Shown here: positions 9,731 to 18,992 of the stretch, in pieces | Numbering within the stretch: the first letter of the stretch is position 1 | Layout of the letters: every line of letters begins with the position of its first letter | From: Catalimonadaceae bacterium JC749 | Lineage (GTDB): Bacteria > Bacteroidota > Bacteroidia > Cytophagales > Cyclobacteriaceae | Assembly: GCA_021730635.1 (NCBI GenBank) | Contig: JAJNNC010000002.1 | Coordinates: forward strand, 682,001-746,000 | DNA: 64,000 bases | Reading direction: 5' to 3' | Position numbers and translations under genes: made by a program | Notes under the pieces: generated by a model | What the model saw: only the letters and a program-made list of their open reading frames with translations | Database searches by the model: none | What the model was told of the DNA's origin: nothing

Positions 9731-11026
9731 TCATTTTTCCTGGGCTACCGGATGCTCCGCCTCAACATAATAAAGAATAAGGTTCATCATCTCGTGGGTG
9801 GTATTCCAGCCATATGTGACATCTCGGGGAGGTACATGGGGGTTTGCCGGATTGGATGCTGTATTATCATAGGTAGCTTCCGCATAAATGACAGCCCCTT
9901 CCGGTACAGTCAACAATTCTTTAAATACATAGGTAGATTGCCAGTTAAAGTCCCAATCATCGATCTTTACCAGAGGTACTACTTCTCCTGCCGGAGTAAT
10001 CGCAAACGCACGGAAAGATTTTCCCAGCGTGTGCATGTGAGGAAGTACTGAAATCAACTCAATCGGATGCGCCAGCGGTTCAGAACGCATGTAAAAGATT
10101 TTAACCTCGTTGGCCGGAATGACAAAGGGTTGGTTGATAATATCAGTCTCCCGCAAAGTCATGGTCTTTACCTCCCGGTCAATGGGCTCCTTGGCAAAAT
10201 ACAGATGGACAGAAGACTGATCCTGCGCCACCACGGAAGAGGGTGCATAATGAATGTTCAAGATAAGATCACTGTTTTTTTTCAGCGGTTTGCCGGTTCC
10301 GGCAGGATACATCACCGGCAGGTTGCCAGGCACCCATCCGTATAAAAATTCGTCGGCCAGAGGAATGGTCTGAAAACGTGCCAGTGCCGGATCTGTTTCT
10401 GATATACCATCAATGGCACGAATGAGATGGGAAGTATCTACCATGATGCGACTGTGGTGTACCAGTTGCGGATTACCGGGTCTGAACTCTATGGCTTTCA
10501 GAAATACATCTTCCGGCAGTTCGGTAGGAATACTGAAATACCTGAATTCTTCCGTACCGTCGTTCGGTATAGAAAAGGGTTTTTGCATGGTAAGCACCAG
10601 GTCTGGTGCTTGCAGTAACTGAGAGTTTTCCTGAAAAGTAGGGGGCGTTGGTGTAGCTTCCGCTTTCCCTTGTGGTGCGCCATTTTCCACCCACTGAGCG
10701 ATCAGATCAATTTCCTGCTGGGTTAAACCCCTTTCATTCTGGTAGGTTTGAAAGGAAGGATCCGCTTTCCAGGGGGGCATGTAGCGGATGGAAGTGACGT
10801 GTTGAATAAATGGGGCTCTTTTGGCCACATCCTGATAGGTGATCAGGCTAAAGGGGCCTACTTCACCAGGGCGATGGCAGGGCGTGCAGTTCTTATGAAT
10901 AATAGGGGCAATGTGCTCATTGAAAGTTACCTCCTGGGCCTGCAGAGAAAGAGAAAGAAACAAAAGCAGTAGCCCATTCCCTGATATCCAACCACATTTC
11001 ACAGCCTTTTTCTTTATTCTCTTCAT
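9731..11026 (-). CDS. Secreted cytochrome c / PHM-type copper monooxygenase-like protein
   Basis: A 431-residue protein with a signal peptide (to about residue 31), a c-type heme site CTPCH at 47-51 with a downstream MPPW segment, and a C-terminal two-domain fold of the copper type II, ascorbate-dependent monooxygenase (PHM/DBM) family. All six copper ligands of PHM have candidates: H190, H191 and H259 for one copper; H330, H332 (the HMH motif) and M413 or M414 for the other. PHM-type enzymes hydroxylate at carbon using two coppers; here the fused heme domain could deliver electrons. It is divergent from a secreted redoxin gene at 11163. The substrate is unknown. Confidence 0.85.
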   Translation of the reverse strand: MKRIKKKAVKCGWISGNGLLLLFLSLSLQAQEVTFNEHIAPIIHKNCTPCHRPGEVGPFSLITYQDVAKRAPFIQHVTSIRYMPPWKADPSFQTYQNERGLTQQEIDLIAQWVENGAPQGKAEATPTPPTFQENSQLLQAPDLVLTMQKPFSIPNDGTEEFRYFSIPTELPEDVFLKAIEFRPGNPQLVHHSRIMVDTSHLIRAIDGISETDPALARFQTIPLADEFLYGWVPGNLPVMYPAGTGKPLKKNSDLILNIHYAPSSVVAQDQSSVHLYFAKEPIDREVKTMTLRETDIINQPFVIPANEVKIFYMRSEPLAHPIELISVLPHMHTLGKSFRAFAITPAGEVVPLVKIDDWDFNWQSTYVFKELLTVPEGAVIYAEATYDNTASNPANPHVPPRDVTYGWNTTHEMMNLILYYVEAEHPVAQEK

Positions 11027-11061
11027 AAAAACTTTACTTTTGAAATATCTTTCAGATAAAA

Positions 11062-11069
11062 CAAAGATA
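11062..11069 (-). promoter_or_regulatory. TAnnTTTG promoter -7 element (TATCTTTG)
   Basis: Read on the minus strand this is TATCTTTG, an exact match to the Bacteroidota -7 consensus, 36 bases before the ATG of the copper monooxygenase gene. I see no clear -33 TTTG. Supported by position and exact match only. Confidence 0.6.
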
Positions 11070-11162
11070 CTTGAAATTTTAATGTACGGAATTTTATTTG
11101 GTTAACTGCTAAAGATTGCTTCAATTTTCTTGTATACTAGGTAATCACTGAATAGATATGCT

Positions 11163-11774
11163 ATGATGAAAAGTAAAGGTTTATGGGCTGTGGTGATCCT
11201 CGTTGTGCTTTGCTCACCACAAGTCAGTGGACAGGAAAGGGCTTCCTGGATGCAATTGACACTCATGAGCAGCGAGAAAACACCTTTCGCTTTAGATACC
11301 CTGCAAAACCACCCCTATACCGTACTGCTGTTTCTGGATCCGGAATGTCCGGTGACTCAAAAATATGGAGCGACCCTCCGTCAGCTGTCTCATCAGTTTA
11401 AAGAGCAGCAGGTAGCGGTGGCGGCCATCTACTCCCAGGTAGGAATGACTGCTGAAAAAGTGAATGCGTTTGCGGAAGCCTACCAGTTTTCTTTTCCCCA
11501 GCTATTGGATACCCAACTGCAACTTGCTACCGCCTTGGAAGCAGCCGTAACCCCTGAGGCCTTTCTGATCAACCCACAGGGACAAGTCTTATACCATGGG
11601 GCTATCAATAACTGGTTTTATGCGCTGGGACGTTACCGTCAGGTGATTACCGAAGAGTATCTGCAGGATGCGGTAGACGCTACTTTATCAGGAGAAGAAA
11701 TCACAGTGAAGGAAACCAAAGCGATCGGTTGTATGCTGGCTACTGGTAAGATGGACAAACATCACCATGAATGA
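11163..11774 (+). CDS. Secreted redoxin/thioredoxin-fold protein
   Basis: 203 residues with a signal peptide (cleavage near residue 24, VSGQE) and a thioredoxin-fold redoxin domain: VLLFLDPECPVTQKY carries a single Cys (C62) at the peroxiredoxin/redoxin active-site position, followed by TPEAFLINPQGQVLYHG. The C-terminal tail has a second Cys (C190, IGCML) that could act as a resolving cysteine, and a histidine cluster (HHH) near the end. It is divergent from the cytochrome c/copper monooxygenase gene. I infer that it works with that enzyme, for example in copper delivery, in redox supply or in protecting it. Confidence 0.78.
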   Translation: MMKSKGLWAVVILVVLCSPQVSGQERASWMQLTLMSSEKTPFALDTLQNHPYTVLLFLDPECPVTQKYGATLRQLSHQFKEQQVAVAAIYSQVGMTAEKVNAFAEAYQFSFPQLLDTQLQLATALEAAVTPEAFLINPQGQVLYHGAINNWFYALGRYRQVITEEYLQDAVDATLSGEEITVKETKAIGCMLATGKMDKHHHE

Positions 11775-11967
11775 TACAGCCTACGCATGCCCATAGCGTA
11801 AAAAAAGCCAGTGGATTTGCTCCTCGCAGCACTGCTGTTTCCGTTCAAACAAAAATTATGAAATGACCGTTGTTACTTCAGTTTTATCTTCAGCAATGGC
11901 TCTTGAGGATTCACTGAAAAATCCAAAAATAGACCTATTACCTTTTAACTTTTTAAACTAAAAAATT

Positions 11968-12819
11968 ATGCGCTGGCAAGGAAGAAGACAAAGTTCCAAT
12001 GTGGAGGACCGCCGCTCCAGCACTGGTAGAAAAGTAGCTGTAGGAGGTGGGTTAGGCACCGTTATCCTCGTAGTATTATCCTTACTTTTTGGTGGAAATC
12101 CTTTGGATGTCATTAACCAGATCGATGTGGGATCAGGACCTCAGCAGGAGACTACTGCACCGGCTGATACGCAGAAAGATGAACTGGCTGATTTTGTGTC
12201 CGTGGTGCTAGGAGATACCGAACAGGTCTGGGGAAACCTTTTCGAAGAAATGGGCAGAACATACCAGGAGCCAACGCTGGTCTTGTTCAGAAACAGTGTG
12301 GAATCAGGTTGCGGTTTTGCCAGTGCAGCCACGGGTCCTTTTTACTGTCCGGCCGACCAGAAAATATACATTGACCTTAGCTTTTACCAGGATCTGAAAG
12401 ACCGATTTCAGGCTCCGGGAGATTTTGCAATGGCTTACGTCATTGCCCATGAGGTAGGTCATCATGTACAGAACTTGTTGGGCATCTCTGACCAGGTGCA
12501 CCAAAGCAGGTCCCAGGTGAGCCAGAAGGAATACAATCAACTTTCTGTGCGACTGGAACTGCAAGCGGATTTTCTGGCAGGCGTATGGGCTAAGCATGAC
12601 CAGCAACTCAATAATATTCTGGAAGAAGGGGATATAGAGGAGGCGCTGGGCGCTGCCAATGCTATTGGAGATGATCGCCTGCAACGCCAGTCACAGGGGT
12701 ATGTGGTGCCGGATGCTTTCACCCATGGAACCTCTGAGCAACGGATGCGCTGGTTCCGTCGTGGTTTTGAAACAGGTGACATCAATCAGGGGGATACCTT
12801 CAGTACTCCTAACCTATGA
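11968..12819 (+). CDS. YpfJ/KPN_02809-family neutral zinc metallopeptidase
   Basis: A 283-residue protein matching the single-pass YpfJ-type family (Zn_peptidase). The N terminus is cytoplasmic and starts MRWQGRRQSSNVEDRRS, followed by a glycine-rich transmembrane segment (about residues 28-45). The periplasmic domain contains the zinc site HEVGHH (H161, E162, H165) inside VIAHEVGHHVQNLLG, and a downstream ELQADFLAGVWA segment that should supply the third ligand. FYCPADQKIYIDLSF is also typical of this family. The natural substrates of these peptidases are poorly known. It stands alone, 193 bases after the redoxin gene. Confidence 0.9.
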   Translation: MRWQGRRQSSNVEDRRSSTGRKVAVGGGLGTVILVVLSLLFGGNPLDVINQIDVGSGPQQETTAPADTQKDELADFVSVVLGDTEQVWGNLFEEMGRTYQEPTLVLFRNSVESGCGFASAATGPFYCPADQKIYIDLSFYQDLKDRFQAPGDFAMAYVIAHEVGHHVQNLLGISDQVHQSRSQVSQKEYNQLSVRLELQADFLAGVWAKHDQQLNNILEEGDIEEALGAANAIGDDRLQRQSQGYVVPDAFTHGTSEQRMRWFRRGFETGDINQGDTFSTPNL

Positions 12820-12952
12820 AAAAGGCTACTGCCCCTTTGCGTTTAAGAATGCTGGTAAGAGGGTAGTTTAGCCTGCTCCTGCGCTTGCACACTGACAAAA
12901 GTAACTAGGTGATCATCAGGTAAAGAAAGGATTGGGCTAAGAGCCTGAGGCG

Positions 12953-13603
12953 TCATTTTCTTACAATCTTTATGTTAAAATCTGCCGACTGAAAGGTACC
13001 ATACAGTCTGAGCCATAAGGGAAGAAACATTTCGGTGCCCCGGGCACTGGTAATGTCACCCAGGTCTATCACCGATTTCCAGCCAAACTCATTTTGCAGC
13101 AATTTTGTCACTGTGGCTTTGGCAGTGGTTTCATTGCCACTGATAAACACATTATGCTCTTCTTGTAAGCTGTCCGGTTTTACCATGATAGCGCAAGTCA
13201 TGGTATTCAGGGTTTTGACTACCTTTAGCTGGGGAAAAGTTCTCTGTATCCGTTCTGCTAAAGAATCCTCATTGCATACAGAAAGAACAGGCGGCATTCC
13301 CCTGGAAAAGTCCAGCGGATTAGAAACATCAACCAGTATTTTGCCTGGCAGATTATCCGGACCTGCCTGTTGCAATACTTCCAGCGAAGCCATGCCAGCC
13401 GTACAGTTGAACAGTATTTCTCCGAAACGGGCTGCATCCGCAAAGGTACCCTGTGATGCATGCTCTCCCTGCTGCTGTACCCATTGAGCGGCTTTCTCAT
13501 TTTGTGCCGAGCGCGCGCCTAACATCACCTGATGGTGGTTTTGAATGAGTCGGGAACCGATAGTTTGTCCTACTATGCCAGTTCCTAAAATGCCTATTTT
13601 CAT
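12953..13603 (-). CDS. NADPH-dependent F420 reductase-like NAD(P)-binding protein
   Basis: The start is set at the ATG at 13603 (MKIGILGTGIVGQTIGSRL), which places the GxGxxG Rossmann motif at the N terminus as usual. An upstream extension would have no such support. The 216-residue protein has the LGARS segment that often selects NADP, and the family block KILVDVSNPLDFS. Relatives are annotated as NADPH-dependent F420 reductases or simply NAD(P)-binding oxidoreductases, and many act on other substrates in organisms without F420. It is transcribed divergently from an HxlR regulator, a common arrangement for a regulator and its target. Confidence 0.82.
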   Translation of the reverse strand: MKIGILGTGIVGQTIGSRLIQNHHQVMLGARSAQNEKAAQWVQQQGEHASQGTFADAARFGEILFNCTAGMASLEVLQQAGPDNLPGKILVDVSNPLDFSRGMPPVLSVCNEDSLAERIQRTFPQLKVVKTLNTMTCAIMVKPDSLQEEHNVFISGNETTAKATVTKLLQNEFGWKSVIDLGDITSARGTEMFLPLWLRLYGTFQSADFNIKIVRK

Positions 13604-13769
13604 TGGCCAATAACATTTACATTGACTACGATAAAGATGAGCTATACTTAAATGTAGAAAGCTTATATATTGAATACAATAACTGTCAAAAAGGTTAGTA
13701 TTGCACCTAAATGACGGCAACACTGAGTGTCAATCGTTTACAAATCATAAATTCTTAAACTTTATTATT

Positions 13770-14144
13770 ATGATCATAGAAGGTAAAGAATATCGCTTCA
13801 AGATGAAGGACAAAACCTACCATTGTGCCCTGGATGTTACCATGAATTTTATCGGTGGCAAGTGGAAAACAGTTGTCTTGTGGTACCTGAGAAAAGAATC
13901 CAAAAGGTTTAGTGAGCTGAAGCGGCATATTCCCGATATCACGGAAAAAATGTTGTCTATGCAGCTCAAAGAACTGGAAAAAGATGGAATCTTGCACCGG
14001 AAGGTATATGCCGAAGTGCCACCCCGGGTGGAGTACTCACTCACCCAGGAAGGAAAGACGTTGTTACCGGTTCTTGAGGCGTTGGCATCCTGGGGTAGGT
14101 ATATGGGGCAAAAGTATGGGATCGTAGAAGAAGTGAAAGATTGA
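13770..14144 (+). CDS. HxlR-family winged-helix transcriptional regulator
   Basis: The ATG at 13770 (MIIEGKEYRFKMKDKTYHCA) gives 124 residues. The HxlR core is clear: CALDVTMNFIGGKWKTVVLW, then the recognition region RFSELKRHIPDITEKMLSMQ, LKELEKDGILHRKVYAEVPP, and RVEYSLTQEGKTLLPVLEAL. HxlR proteins are dimeric DNA-binding regulators that often respond to redox or electrophile stress. Both neighbours on the minus strand are NAD(P)-binding oxidoreductases, one divergent and one convergent. This resembles the pairing of the E. coli HxlR protein YtfH with QorB. The 166-base divergent gap is the likely operator region. Confidence 0.92.
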   Translation: MIIEGKEYRFKMKDKTYHCALDVTMNFIGGKWKTVVLWYLRKESKRFSELKRHIPDITEKMLSMQLKELEKDGILHRKVYAEVPPRVEYSLTQEGKTLLPVLEALASWGRYMGQKYGIVEEVKD

Positions 14145-14332
14145 TGCCTCTGCGTTGAAGGAGCTTGTTATCAGCCATAGGCAGTTTGATCTGTGTTGCT
14201 ATCATAGAAAAATTTGATGAGCCAAGCAAATAGGTCAGCCAGGCCAGCCCTGAAAGGATGTAGGGTTCCGCTTGGACGTATCTGTAGTAGGTCTCTACAG
14301 CAGTATCGGACTTAAAAATAAGTTTCAACCCT

Positions 14333-15199
14333 TTAGCGGGAAGCTGCTTTTTGAAAGAAAGCCTTCATGGTCATAGGCTTTCTGCCGGTTATTTTCTCAA
14401 AGTCATCGGTGATAAAATCATATTCACCCGCCTGCATGGCCTGGTAACTGCTGACCATGCCGTTGAGCTCGAAGCTGTAAGGATCTCCCTGCGCATAAAA
14501 AGCGCGTACTTCTTCCAATCCCATATCTACATAGCGCAGCGGTTTGTGAAAGGCGTCAGCAAGCCACCCGACAGCCTGTGCATAGGTAAAAGTTTCGGGC
14601 CCGGTCAGGGTATAGGTGGTATTGCCATGCCTGTTTTCTGTTAAAACGGTGGCTATCGCTTCTGCAATTTCCTCTCTGGGAATAGAGTTAATGTTTCCTT
14701 CTCCGGCCGCAGCAAAGAACTTTCCGGAAGTGAAAGCCTGTTCAATGCCCTCCAGGAACAGGTCCGCATAGAAAGCATTCCGGAAAATGGTATAGGTCAG
14801 ACCGCTTCTTTTCAGGAAAGTTTCCGTGGCTGCATGTACTTTGGCAAACTCAAAGTAAGAGTGCTTCTCCGCGTGCGCAAAGCTGGTGTAGTGTACCTGA
14901 CGGACTCCGGCCATCAGGGCAGCGCTGATCGCTGTGCGGTGTTGTCGTATTCTGTCTTCGTTGGGCCCATGGCCTGAGATGAGTAAGACTTTATCTGCGT
15001 CCTGAAAAGCAGTGATCAAACTATTCTTGTCATCATAATCACCGAAAATAACTTCTATGCCTTGCTGAGCAAGATCCTGGGCTTTTTCAGGAGAACGGGT
15101 AGTGATGGAAACAGTGGGTTCACCGGATTTTCTTTTTTGTAAAGAGGCCATAACCAACCTTCCCAATTGTCCTGTTCCACCCGTGATTACTATTTTCAT
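14333..15199 (-). CDS. QorB/NmrA-like NAD(P)H-binding oxidoreductase
   Basis: 288 residues with the atypical SDR motif GGTGQLG at the N terminus, SITTRS for the NADP phosphate, and GDYDDKNSL, typical of the NmrA/QorB group (quinone oxidoreductase 2 and relatives). The central segment HYTSFAHAEKHSYFEFAKVH and the region TIFRNAFYADLFLEG fit this group. The likely role is reducing quinones or sensing NAD(P)H in the cytoplasm. It is convergent with the HxlR gene and separated from it by 188 bases in which I see no clear terminator. Confidence 0.86.
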   Translation of the reverse strand: MKIVITGGTGQLGRLVMASLQKRKSGEPTVSITTRSPEKAQDLAQQGIEVIFGDYDDKNSLITAFQDADKVLLISGHGPNEDRIRQHRTAISAALMAGVRQVHYTSFAHAEKHSYFEFAKVHAATETFLKRSGLTYTIFRNAFYADLFLEGIEQAFTSGKFFAAAGEGNINSIPREEIAEAIATVLTENRHGNTTYTLTGPETFTYAQAVGWLADAFHKPLRYVDMGLEEVRAFYAQGDPYSFELNGMVSSYQAMQAGEYDFITDDFEKITGRKPMTMKAFFQKAASR

Positions 15200-15448
15200 A
15201 TAGTGATAACCGACCTGTATGGTGAAAGTTCAGGGGCAGAAAATATAGTTTGTAAATTCCATAGAATTTATTTGAACAAATTAGTTCTTTACATGATTTT
15301 GTTGTAAAATTTATCCGCTTCTACCCAGAGCTTCTCAGTAGAATGAACCAGATGAAAGGGCAGTTTTCCTTTGGTTTAAATGAAAAGACTCAACAGATTT
15401 ATAGTAACCATGACCGGAAAGTCCTCTGTTTGAAGGCACCAGAAAACT

Positions 15449-17668
15449 ATGGCTGAGCAGTTAGTAAAAGAGAAAAACGCGAATCATCAACAGGTAGTGA
15501 AGGATAAGCCATCAGGGTTGGGAACCTTTGGCGGTGTTTTTACCCCTTCTATCCTGACCATCCTGGGGGTCATTATGTATCTGCGGTTCGGCTGGGTCGT
15601 GGGCAACGTAGGGCTTTTCTACACCCTGATCATTGTGACCCTTTCTACCTCTATTACCTTCCTGACCGCTCTCTCCATTGCTTCCATCGCAACCGACCAG
15701 GTGGTACGGGTAGGAGGGGCCTATTTTATGATCAGCCGTTCGCTGGGTATAGAAACGGGAGGGGCTATTGGGATTCCGCTATACTTGGCACAAGCGCTTT
15801 CCATTGCCCTGTATACCATAGGCTTTGCAGAAAGTTTGACAATCGTCTTTCCTAATCTCGATGGTAAGCTGGTAGGTTTGCTGGTAACAGCAGCGGTAGG
15901 AGTGCTGGCCCTTTTTTCTACCCAGGCGGCTATTCGTTCACAGTATATCATCCTGGTGGCTATTGGCCTCTCTCTCTTTTCTTTGTTTTTCGGAGAACCG
16001 CTGGGGGCAGACAGTAACCGTGTATTAGGGCTTGGAGCAGGCCTTGAAACAGAAAGTTTTTGGGTGGTTTTTGCTGTTTTTTTTCCTGCCGTGACCGGTA
16101 TCATGGCAGGCGTCAATATGTCGGGGGATCTGAAAGATCCTACCCGTTCTATCCCTAAGGGGACCTTTCTGGCGGTAGCCACCGGCTATATCATCTATAT
16201 GGTCATACCCTTCTTCCTGGCTTTCCGGGCCGATGCCAGTACACTGATAGAAGACCCTTTGATCATGACGAGAATCTCTTTTTGGGGCGATGCCATTTTA
16301 TTGGGAGTCTGGGGCGCTACCTTATCCAGTGCCGTAGGCAGTATCTTGGGGGCTCCCAGAATATTGCAGGCTATGGCCAAGGATCAGGTATTGCCTCCGG
16401 GTTTCAGCTGGTTGGCCAAAGGCAGTGGCCCGGATAATATTCCCAGAGCAGGCACTATCTTTTCTGTTGGTATTGCCTTGGTAGCGGTGTATTTAGGCAA
16501 TCTGGATATTATTGCTCCCATCCTCTCCATGTTTTTCCTCACAACCTATGGGGTGCTCAATATTGTGGCGGGAGTAGAACGTTTGCTGAAAAGCCCCTCC
16601 TTTCGTCCCAGCTTCAAGGTCCATTGGTCTTTGTCTATCCTCGGAGCCATAGGTTGTATTGCGGTTATGTTTCTGATCAATGCCCTGGCCACTGTCATCG
16701 CTATCTTATTTGTAGCGGCTGTATTCATCTGGCTGAAGCGGCGTGGATTGAAAGCCACCTGGGGAGATGTCAGGCGGGGCATTTGGTTGGCAGTCATCCG
16801 GACGGCTCTATTGAGAATAGATGCCACTCCTGATCCTAAAAACTGGCGCCCGAATATTCTGGTGCTTTCCGGAGCGCCTACCAGGCGTTGGCACCTGATT
16901 GAACTGGCTAATGACCTGACCCACGGCCAGGCCTTGATGACCGTTTCTACGATATTGTCCAGCAACAGTGTCTCCTTTGAGAGAGTGCATGCTATAGAAG
17001 CTAACATCCGGGATTATCTGCAAAGCCGCCAGGTATCTTCTCTGGTACGTGTAATCGCGGCGCCGGATCCTTTTGTGGGGAGCATGCGGCTGGTGGATAG
17101 TTATGGTTTGGGTGCTCTGGTTCCTAATACTATTCTGCTGGGAGATACCCGGGAAATATCCCACCACCAAGCTTATTGTCAGATGATTGATTATTTTCAT
17201 CAGGCACAGCGGAATGTGATTATCGTAAGGGATGATGATGAAAAAGGATTTGGAGAAAGAAAACAGATTGATGTGTGGTGGAGTGGTTTGAAAAAAAACG
17301 GCGGCCTGATGATGATTCTGGCTTACCTGTTGCAAACAGGGGCCAGTTGGCAAAACGTGGTGGTCAATGTAAAAATGGTGGTGCCAACCCCCTCGGCGGT
17401 AGAAATTGCGCATCAGAATCTGGCTGCCATTATCAAAAGAATGCGTATCGACTTCCAGCATCAGGTCATTGTGGCGCATGACCGTTCGTTCTGGGATATC
17501 CTACAGGAAGAATCCCAACAGACTGACCTGGTCATGCTGGGGCTGGCAGAACCTTCCGGCAACTTCCAAACCTATTATGAGCAACTCACGGAAAGGACCC
17601 AGGGACTACCTACCACTGTCTTTGTGCTGGCGGCACAGGAACTGGCTTTTGAAAATGTCTTATCATAG
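15449..17668 (+). CDS. SLC12-like cation-chloride cotransporter family protein
   Basis: A 739-residue membrane protein. The start region GLGTFGGVFTPSILTILGVI and MYLRFGWVVGNVG match the first helix of the cation-chloride cotransporter (NKCC/KCC) branch of the APC superfamily. About twelve hydrophobic segments run to residue ~430, with GVNMSGDLKDPTRSIPKGT in the middle. The last ~290 residues are soluble. They resemble the SLC12 C-terminal domain, including ILVLSGAPTRRWHLIELAND and LVPNTILLGDT. These proteins move K+, Na+ and Cl- or amino acids; the ion specificity of this one cannot be read here. It is a single gene, convergent with the GH43 gene. Confidence 0.85.
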   Translation: MAEQLVKEKNANHQQVVKDKPSGLGTFGGVFTPSILTILGVIMYLRFGWVVGNVGLFYTLIIVTLSTSITFLTALSIASIATDQVVRVGGAYFMISRSLGIETGGAIGIPLYLAQALSIALYTIGFAESLTIVFPNLDGKLVGLLVTAAVGVLALFSTQAAIRSQYIILVAIGLSLFSLFFGEPLGADSNRVLGLGAGLETESFWVVFAVFFPAVTGIMAGVNMSGDLKDPTRSIPKGTFLAVATGYIIYMVIPFFLAFRADASTLIEDPLIMTRISFWGDAILLGVWGATLSSAVGSILGAPRILQAMAKDQVLPPGFSWLAKGSGPDNIPRAGTIFSVGIALVAVYLGNLDIIAPILSMFFLTTYGVLNIVAGVERLLKSPSFRPSFKVHWSLSILGAIGCIAVMFLINALATVIAILFVAAVFIWLKRRGLKATWGDVRRGIWLAVIRTALLRIDATPDPKNWRPNILVLSGAPTRRWHLIELANDLTHGQALMTVSTILSSNSVSFERVHAIEANIRDYLQSRQVSSLVRVIAAPDPFVGSMRLVDSYGLGALVPNTILLGDTREISHHQAYCQMIDYFHQAQRNVIIVRDDDEKGFGERKQIDVWWSGLKKNGGLMMILAYLLQTGASWQNVVVNVKMVVPTPSAVEIAHQNLAAIIKRMRIDFQHQVIVAHDRSFWDILQEESQQTDLVMLGLAEPSGNFQTYYEQLTERTQGLPTTVFVLAAQELAFENVLS

Positions 17669-17748
17669 GTAAACCGAATCGGGCACTGCCCTGCTGCGTA
17701 TGCAAACGTATACTTTTGCAGGGGCTGTGGCATTCTCTTTTTGAGTGT

Positions 17749-18684
17749 TTATGGAGCGAGGGCATCCAATACTTTCCGGGGTGCCTTGAATACTGTGCCA
17801 TGCCGGGTGCCTTCCGGAAACTGTATCTGATCAGATATGTCTGTCCAGTTATTCAAATCATCAGAAGCAACAGCTCCCATGGTATGATTGATATACTTGT
17901 CGAAGTAAACAATCCAGCGTCCGTTGATGTGGGCTACCGTAGGACCTTCCGCCCAATAATCGCCGGTAATGGGTGCAGAAGGCTGGCTATAGGGTCCGGT
18001 GAGCTGTTTACCCTGGGCTATCCGGATATTTTTTTCCGGAGGATAACGGGTTTCGTTCTTCAAAAACATATAGTATTGCTTATTTGCCATCACGATGGTA
18101 GCATCTATCACATTGAAACCCTCGTCATACAAAAGCTGGGTGGGAGAAAACGACTTAAAATCCTGGGTAGTGGTGTAATACATACGATGGTTGTATTTTT
18201 CGTCACCGGAAGCATCCGTTTCCGGAAACCTGCCGGGAATGGTGGTGGCCCAGTAAATCATATATTGTTTTTGGAGCGGGTCATAGGATATTTCCGGTGC
18301 CCAGCAGTTGAGGGCCTCGGATTCGTGTTCCATCACAGGAATATACTGCTGAGTCGACCAGCGGATCAGGTCTTGGGAGCGCGCATAGCCAATACCTTTC
18401 TCACCCCAGCTGACCGTCCATACCATATGGAAGTAGCCATCAGGGCCTGAAATAATACAAGGGTCGCGCATGAGTTTATCCTGGCCTACCTGGGGTTTTA
18501 GAAAAGATTGGTCATCGTTCAGCGCTTGCCATTGTAAACCCTCTTCACTGTAAGCCAGGTGCAACCCATCTTCTCCGTTGCCTTTGAAGTAAGAAAACAG
18601 GTAAACGGTATCCTGGGAGGTTTCCTGAGAAAATACGTTGAAAAAAAGAAGAAGAAAAAGAGAGAGTAAGTGTACTTTTTTCAT
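17749..18684 (-). CDS. Secreted glycoside hydrolase family 43-like protein
   Basis: The ATG at 18684 gives 311 residues with a signal peptide (cleavage about residue 19, NVFSQE). The five-bladed propeller of GH43 is suggested by the three carboxylates in their usual contexts: D74 in MRDPCII, D194 in NVIDATIV, and E246 in YWAEGPTV. Family members cleave arabinose-, xylose- or galactose-containing glycans, and this one should act in the periplasm or be exported further. There is no SusCD pair beside it, so it is not in an obvious polysaccharide utilisation locus. The exact substrate is unknown. Confidence 0.85.
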   Translation of the reverse strand: MKKVHLLSLFLLLFFNVFSQETSQDTVYLFSYFKGNGEDGLHLAYSEEGLQWQALNDDQSFLKPQVGQDKLMRDPCIISGPDGYFHMVWTVSWGEKGIGYARSQDLIRWSTQQYIPVMEHESEALNCWAPEISYDPLQKQYMIYWATTIPGRFPETDASGDEKYNHRMYYTTTQDFKSFSPTQLLYDEGFNVIDATIVMANKQYYMFLKNETRYPPEKNIRIAQGKQLTGPYSQPSAPITGDYWAEGPTVAHINGRWIVYFDKYINHTMGAVASDDLNNWTDISDQIQFPEGTRHGTVFKAPRKVLDALAP

Positions 18685-18992
18685 GAGCAAAGAGGGTTAG
18701 GTTTTGGTGAAATGAGCAGTGCTGCCAGTCAATTTCGAAGCAAAAAAATAAAATTTCACGATAATTCCTTGCCAGTGCTTTCGCTGGTTCAATAGAAGTT
18801 GTGCCCTCAGCCATAACGCGCTAAAGAAAACCCGATGGCAAAGAGAGGTTTATCGTTTTCTCAGGGATTAGAGGTAAGGCATGCTGATAGAAAAGGTAGA
18901 TGGCTTTATTCCAAAGTATTCTTTTTCTGCTATTGTGAGCTTACTGAAGCGATCCCTCCCATAGCTTTAGTGCCTATCAGCCTTTACATTAT
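18685..18992. other. Intergenic region, nothing recognised
   Basis: Just over 300 bases between the start of the GH43 gene and the stop of the next minus-strand gene. It should contain the GH43 promoter. I found no exact TAnnTTTG element, hairpin terminator or small ORF worth reporting. Confidence 0.5.

Noticed and set aside
14041-14328. A 95-codon frame on the minus strand overlapping the HxlR gene end
   Set aside because: Overlaps the regulator and the intergenic gap, with no recognised family; more likely chance.
16808-18450. Open frames antisense to the 3' part of the SLC12-like gene and to the GH43 gene
   Set aside because: They are opposite strongly supported genes with no motif of their own.
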